Origin: Ardenticatenaceae bacterium
GTDB lineage: Bacteria > Chloroflexota > Anaerolineae > Promineifilales > Promineifilaceae
NCBI GenBank assembly: GCA_020634315.1
Contig: JACKBV010000002.1
Coordinates: 124,001 to 188,000 of the forward strand
DNA length: 64,000 nucleotides
Direction: 5' to 3'
Shown: piece after piece, positions 62,265 through 64,000 of the stretch
How the letters are laid out: the number at the start of each line of letters is the position of its first letter
Position numbering within the stretch: position 1 is the first letter of the stretch
Translations under genes and position numbers: made by a program
Notes under the pieces: generated by a model
Seen by the model: the letters and a program-made list of their open reading frames with translations, nothing else
Database searches by the model: none
What the model was told of the DNA's origin: nothing

Positions 62265-63485
62265 TTACGAAATAATTCCCAACTTCCGTCCACCTTCAAT
62301 CATCGTATCAGCACAATAATCCAGGTCTTCCGTCGTGTGTGCGGCCAACACACAGGCACGCAGCCGCGACAAATTCGCGGGCACGACCGGCGCAACCACA
62401 GCCTGCACAAAAATACCCCGGTCGCGGCAATATTTCGCCAACGCTGCGGCCGGGTCCACATCGCCACAAATCACCGGCACAATCGCCGTTTCGGAATATA
62501 ACAGGTTAAAGCCCGCTTCCTTCAAACGTCCGGCAAAATGCTGGTAATTTTCCCGCTCTTTCTTGACGCGCCATGGCTCTTCCTCAATCACGTCAAAGGC
62601 TGCTTTGGCGGCGGCGGCTGACGAGGGCGGAAGAGCTGCCGAGAAAATAAAGGCGCGTGCTTCGTGCTTGAGGAATGTGATCAGTTCGTTATTCCCGGCA
62701 ATGTAGCCACCGGCGCTGGGAATCGTCTTGCTTAGCGTGCCCATCTTGATGTCGATGGTATCCGGGGGCATGCCGAAATGCTCCTCAATGCCATGACCGG
62801 TCTCGCCCAACACACCAATCGAGTGCGCTTCGTCAATCATCAAATACGCATCATATTTTTTGCACAGGCGGTGCATTTCGGGCAGGTTGATGATGTCCCC
62901 ATCCATGCTAAAGACGGCATCAGCCACCACCAAAACACGGCTGCTGGTGCTGGCTTTGCGTGCTTCTTGCAAACGGCGCTCCAGGTGTGCCATATCGTTA
63001 TGGCGAAAACGCACATGATTAGCCATTGCCAACATGCAGCCATCGACAATGCTGGCATGATTGAGCTTATCGCTGATTACCGTGTCGCCTTTGCGCAGCA
63101 GCCCGGAAATGGTCGCCAGATTTGTCACATAGCCGCTGGAATAGGTAATGGCGGCATCGGTTTGTTTGAAACGCGCAATGCGTTCTTCTAGTTCGTTGTG
63201 CAGTGTCAGCGATCCGGCAAGCAGGCGCACACCATGCGTGCCGGTACCATATTTGTCGATGGCGGCTTTGGCTGCCTCGTTAATTTTGGGATGGCCAATC
63301 AGGCCAAGGTAAGAGTAGCTGCCAAGCATGATCATTTCGCCGTAGTTTTCGACATCAACACGGCCGTTTGGCAGAATCTCTCTTGTCGCTTCTAAATAAA
63401 AATATAGCCCCTCTTCTTTATATTCTTCAATGGGCCAGAGCATATCCGGTGTTAACGGAAGTTTGGGCATGGTTGCCTCTTGCAT
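62265..63485 (-). CDS. Alpha-oxoamine synthase (serine palmitoyltransferase / BioF / Kbl family)
   Basis: A 406-residue PLP enzyme that condenses an amino acid with an acyl-CoA. The PLP Lys is in MGTLSKTIPSAGG; SSGYVTNLATIS, DKLNHASIVDGC, VADAVFSMDGD and IDEAHSIGVLG are the family's core motifs. The stretches HASIVDGC.....VRFRHND and FIFSAALPPS and the C-terminal GGRKLGIIS resemble bacterial serine palmitoyltransferases more than biotin or threonine enzymes, so a sphingolipid-type product is possible. The start is either the ATG at 63485 (GGAG ten bases upstream) or that at 63470 (GAGG five bases upstream); both are plausible. No acyl-carrier gene is adjacent. Confidence 0.85.
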   Translation of the reverse strand: MQEATMPKLPLTPDMLWPIEEYKEEGLYFYLEATREILPNGRVDVENYGEMIMLGSYSYLGLIGHPKINEAAKAAIDKYGTGTHGVRLLAGSLTLHNELEERIARFKQTDAAITYSSGYVTNLATISGLLRKGDTVISDKLNHASIVDGCMLAMANHVRFRHNDMAHLERRLQEARKASTSSRVLVVADAVFSMDGDIINLPEMHRLCKKYDAYLMIDEAHSIGVLGETGHGIEEHFGMPPDTIDIKMGTLSKTIPSAGGYIAGNNELITFLKHEARAFIFSAALPPSSAAAAKAAFDVIEEEPWRVKKERENYQHFAGRLKEAGFNLLYSETAIVPVICGDVDPAAALAKYCRDRGIFVQAVVAPVVPANLSRLRACVLAAHTTEDLDYCADTMIEGGRKLGIIS

Positions 63486-63680
63486 GATAATTGCTCTCCT
63501 ATGTTACCAATCTCACCCGTACAGTGATGGATAGGATAATTCTATCTTTTGTAGTCGCTTTCCTCAAATCATTCAAACCAAATTGAAACCTCAAAACCTA
63601 TCAGATTATGAATTCATGCACACATGATTGTTATCTCACCAAAACGACCCCGTGCGTGCCTTCTTTGCTACAATACGCGC
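63486..63680. other. Divergent intergenic region
   Basis: A/T-rich 195 bases that must contain promoters for the synthase and the penicillin-binding protein gene. Only the TACAAT before the latter is noted. Confidence 0.4.
63669..63674 (+). promoter_or_regulatory. Candidate -10 element directly before a start codon
   Basis: TACAAT six bases before the ATG at 63681, which would put the transcription start at the start codon (leaderless mRNA). No clear -35 element. Confidence 0.35.
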
Positions 63681-64000
63681 ATGCCGAAACCGACACGCAT
63701 TATGCAATGGCGCTACCGTCGCCTGAAACGAACGCGGCGCGGAGGACAGTCATTGCGCCGCTCTGGCTGTATTACCGGGCTGGTCTTGTTGGCCTTGTTC
63801 GGTGTTGTGCTGTTAATCGGTGTGGTGGGGGTAACGGCCGTTGCCGCCTATTTCACCCAAGACCTGCCCGCCATCACCGATCTCGAAAAACTGGGGCAAG
63901 ATACCAGCGCCACCTTTGAAACCAGCAAAATCTATGCCTGGGGCGACCCCAAACCAGATGGCAGCCGTGATCTCGTCCTCATTTACGAGGTCATCGATCC
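63681..64000 (+). CDS. Penicillin-binding protein / transglycosylase, N-terminal part (runs off the window)
   Basis: An open frame from the ATG at 63681 through the last base gives 106 residues. A basic cytoplasmic tail (MPKPTRIMQWRYRRLKRTRR) precedes one transmembrane helix (about 31-60), then FTQDLPAITDLEKLGQDT and SKIYAW...RDLVLIYEVID. The pattern of short basic tail, signal anchor, 'LP...L' and 'T.KIY..(D/G)..L...YE' is the usual start of class A penicillin-binding proteins. The rest lies outside, so the class is inferred. Its position near the alpha-2-macroglobulin gene fits the known pairing with PbpC, although an oxoamine synthase gene on the other strand lies between. Confidence 0.65.
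   Translation, partial: MPKPTRIMQWRYRRLKRTRRGGQSLRRSGCITGLVLLALFGVVLLIGVVGVTAVAAYFTQDLPAITDLEKLGQDTSATFETSKIYAWGDPKPDGSRDLVLIYEVID

Larger units (their letters stand above)
1210..63841. repeat. Highly iterated palindrome ACGGCCGT (usually AACGGCCGTT), about 90 copies
   Basis: A manual count found about 89 copies of the 8-base core ACGGCCGT in the window, roughly one per 0.7 kb, first at 1210-1217, last at 63834-63841. About one or two would be expected at this base composition. Most copies are extended to AACGGCCGTT and flanked by GA on the left and TCC on the right. They occur in genes on both strands and in all frames (reads: T-A-V, N-G-R, R-P), and in some gene junctions. The pattern resembles HIP1 of cyanobacteria. 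Exact copies are absent from about 12.2 to 16.3 kb. Confidence 0.9.

Noticed and set aside
61996..62319. Plus-strand frame between the macroglobulin and oxoamine synthase genes
   Set aside because: It runs through a terminator and into the antisense of the synthase gene; CSLCGQP-like residues are not enough to suggest a zinc protein.
1..64000. tRNA, rRNA, insertion sequences or prophage genes
   Set aside because: No T-loop/acceptor pattern, rRNA segment, transposase, integrase or phage structural gene was recognised on either strand.

Overview
The window looks like chromosomal DNA of a Chloroflexota bacterium, most likely Anaerolineae-like; this is inferred from content, since there is no rRNA or marker gene to fix it. 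The pointers are a T-box leader on a tRNA-synthetase operon, a PucC-type MFS protein, an F420-dependent luciferase-like oxidoreductase, a polyphosphate glucokinase, a tocopherol-cyclase-like protein, many large secreted proteins with short 'YLPLV'-like motifs, and a HIP1-like palindrome (core ACGGCCGT, usually AACGGCCGTT). I counted about 90 copies of that core by eye against one or two expected by chance. The palindrome lies inside genes in all frames (read as T-A-V, N-G-R or R-P) and at gene junctions.

Region 1 to 7.8 kb: a partial membrane protein, two single-domain response regulators flanking a metallo-beta-lactamase-fold hydrolase, then a T-box riboswitch (promoter, stem I, T-box sequence and terminator all visible) that leads into an AlaX-type editing protein, a protein of unknown function and isoleucyl-tRNA synthetase. 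The IleRS carries GVHH instead of the HIGH signature, the arrangement known from mupirocin hyper-resistant IleRS2 enzymes.

Region 8 to 20.3 kb: a secreted Kelch protein, SbcD-type nuclease, DNA polymerase IV, a membrane-anchored formylglycine-enzyme-like protein with an N-terminal effector-associated-like domain, a PucC-like transporter, a 193-bp tandem duplication made of hairpins, a MerR-like regulator, a tocopherol-cyclase-like protein, a choice-of-anchor-L-type secreted protein and a methyltransferase.

Region 20.3 to 26.5 kb (minus strand): a CopD-like membrane protein and three related extracellular glycoside-hydrolase-like proteins, two of them lipoproteins and one anchored with an SH3 domain. 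Region 27 to 34.6 kb: SCP2-like protein, an amidohydrolase fused to a CYTH-like domain, thymidine/pyrimidine phosphorylase, patatin-like lipase, polyphosphate glucokinase and two secreted proteins.

Region 34.8 to 50.5 kb is dominated by surface and signalling genes: a 1,699-residue secreted beta-propeller protein, an AlbA_2/ATPase regulator, a 7TM-GAF histidine-kinase-like protein whose phospho-acceptor His is replaced by Pro, an operon partner with two VWA domains, a subtilase ending in GYAWVG hexapeptide repeats, and a canonical membrane histidine kinase. Region 50.6 to 64 kb: APH-fold kinase, LLM oxidoreductase, ferritin-like protein, GIY-YIG-like protein, alpha/beta hydrolase preceded by a previously unlisted 39-residue membrane peptide, a methyltransferase pair, a 1,920-residue alpha-2-macroglobulin lipoprotein with a CVEQ thioester, an alpha-oxoamine synthase resembling serine palmitoyltransferase, and the start of a penicillin-binding protein. 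No CRISPR array, tRNA, rRNA, transposase or prophage was seen.
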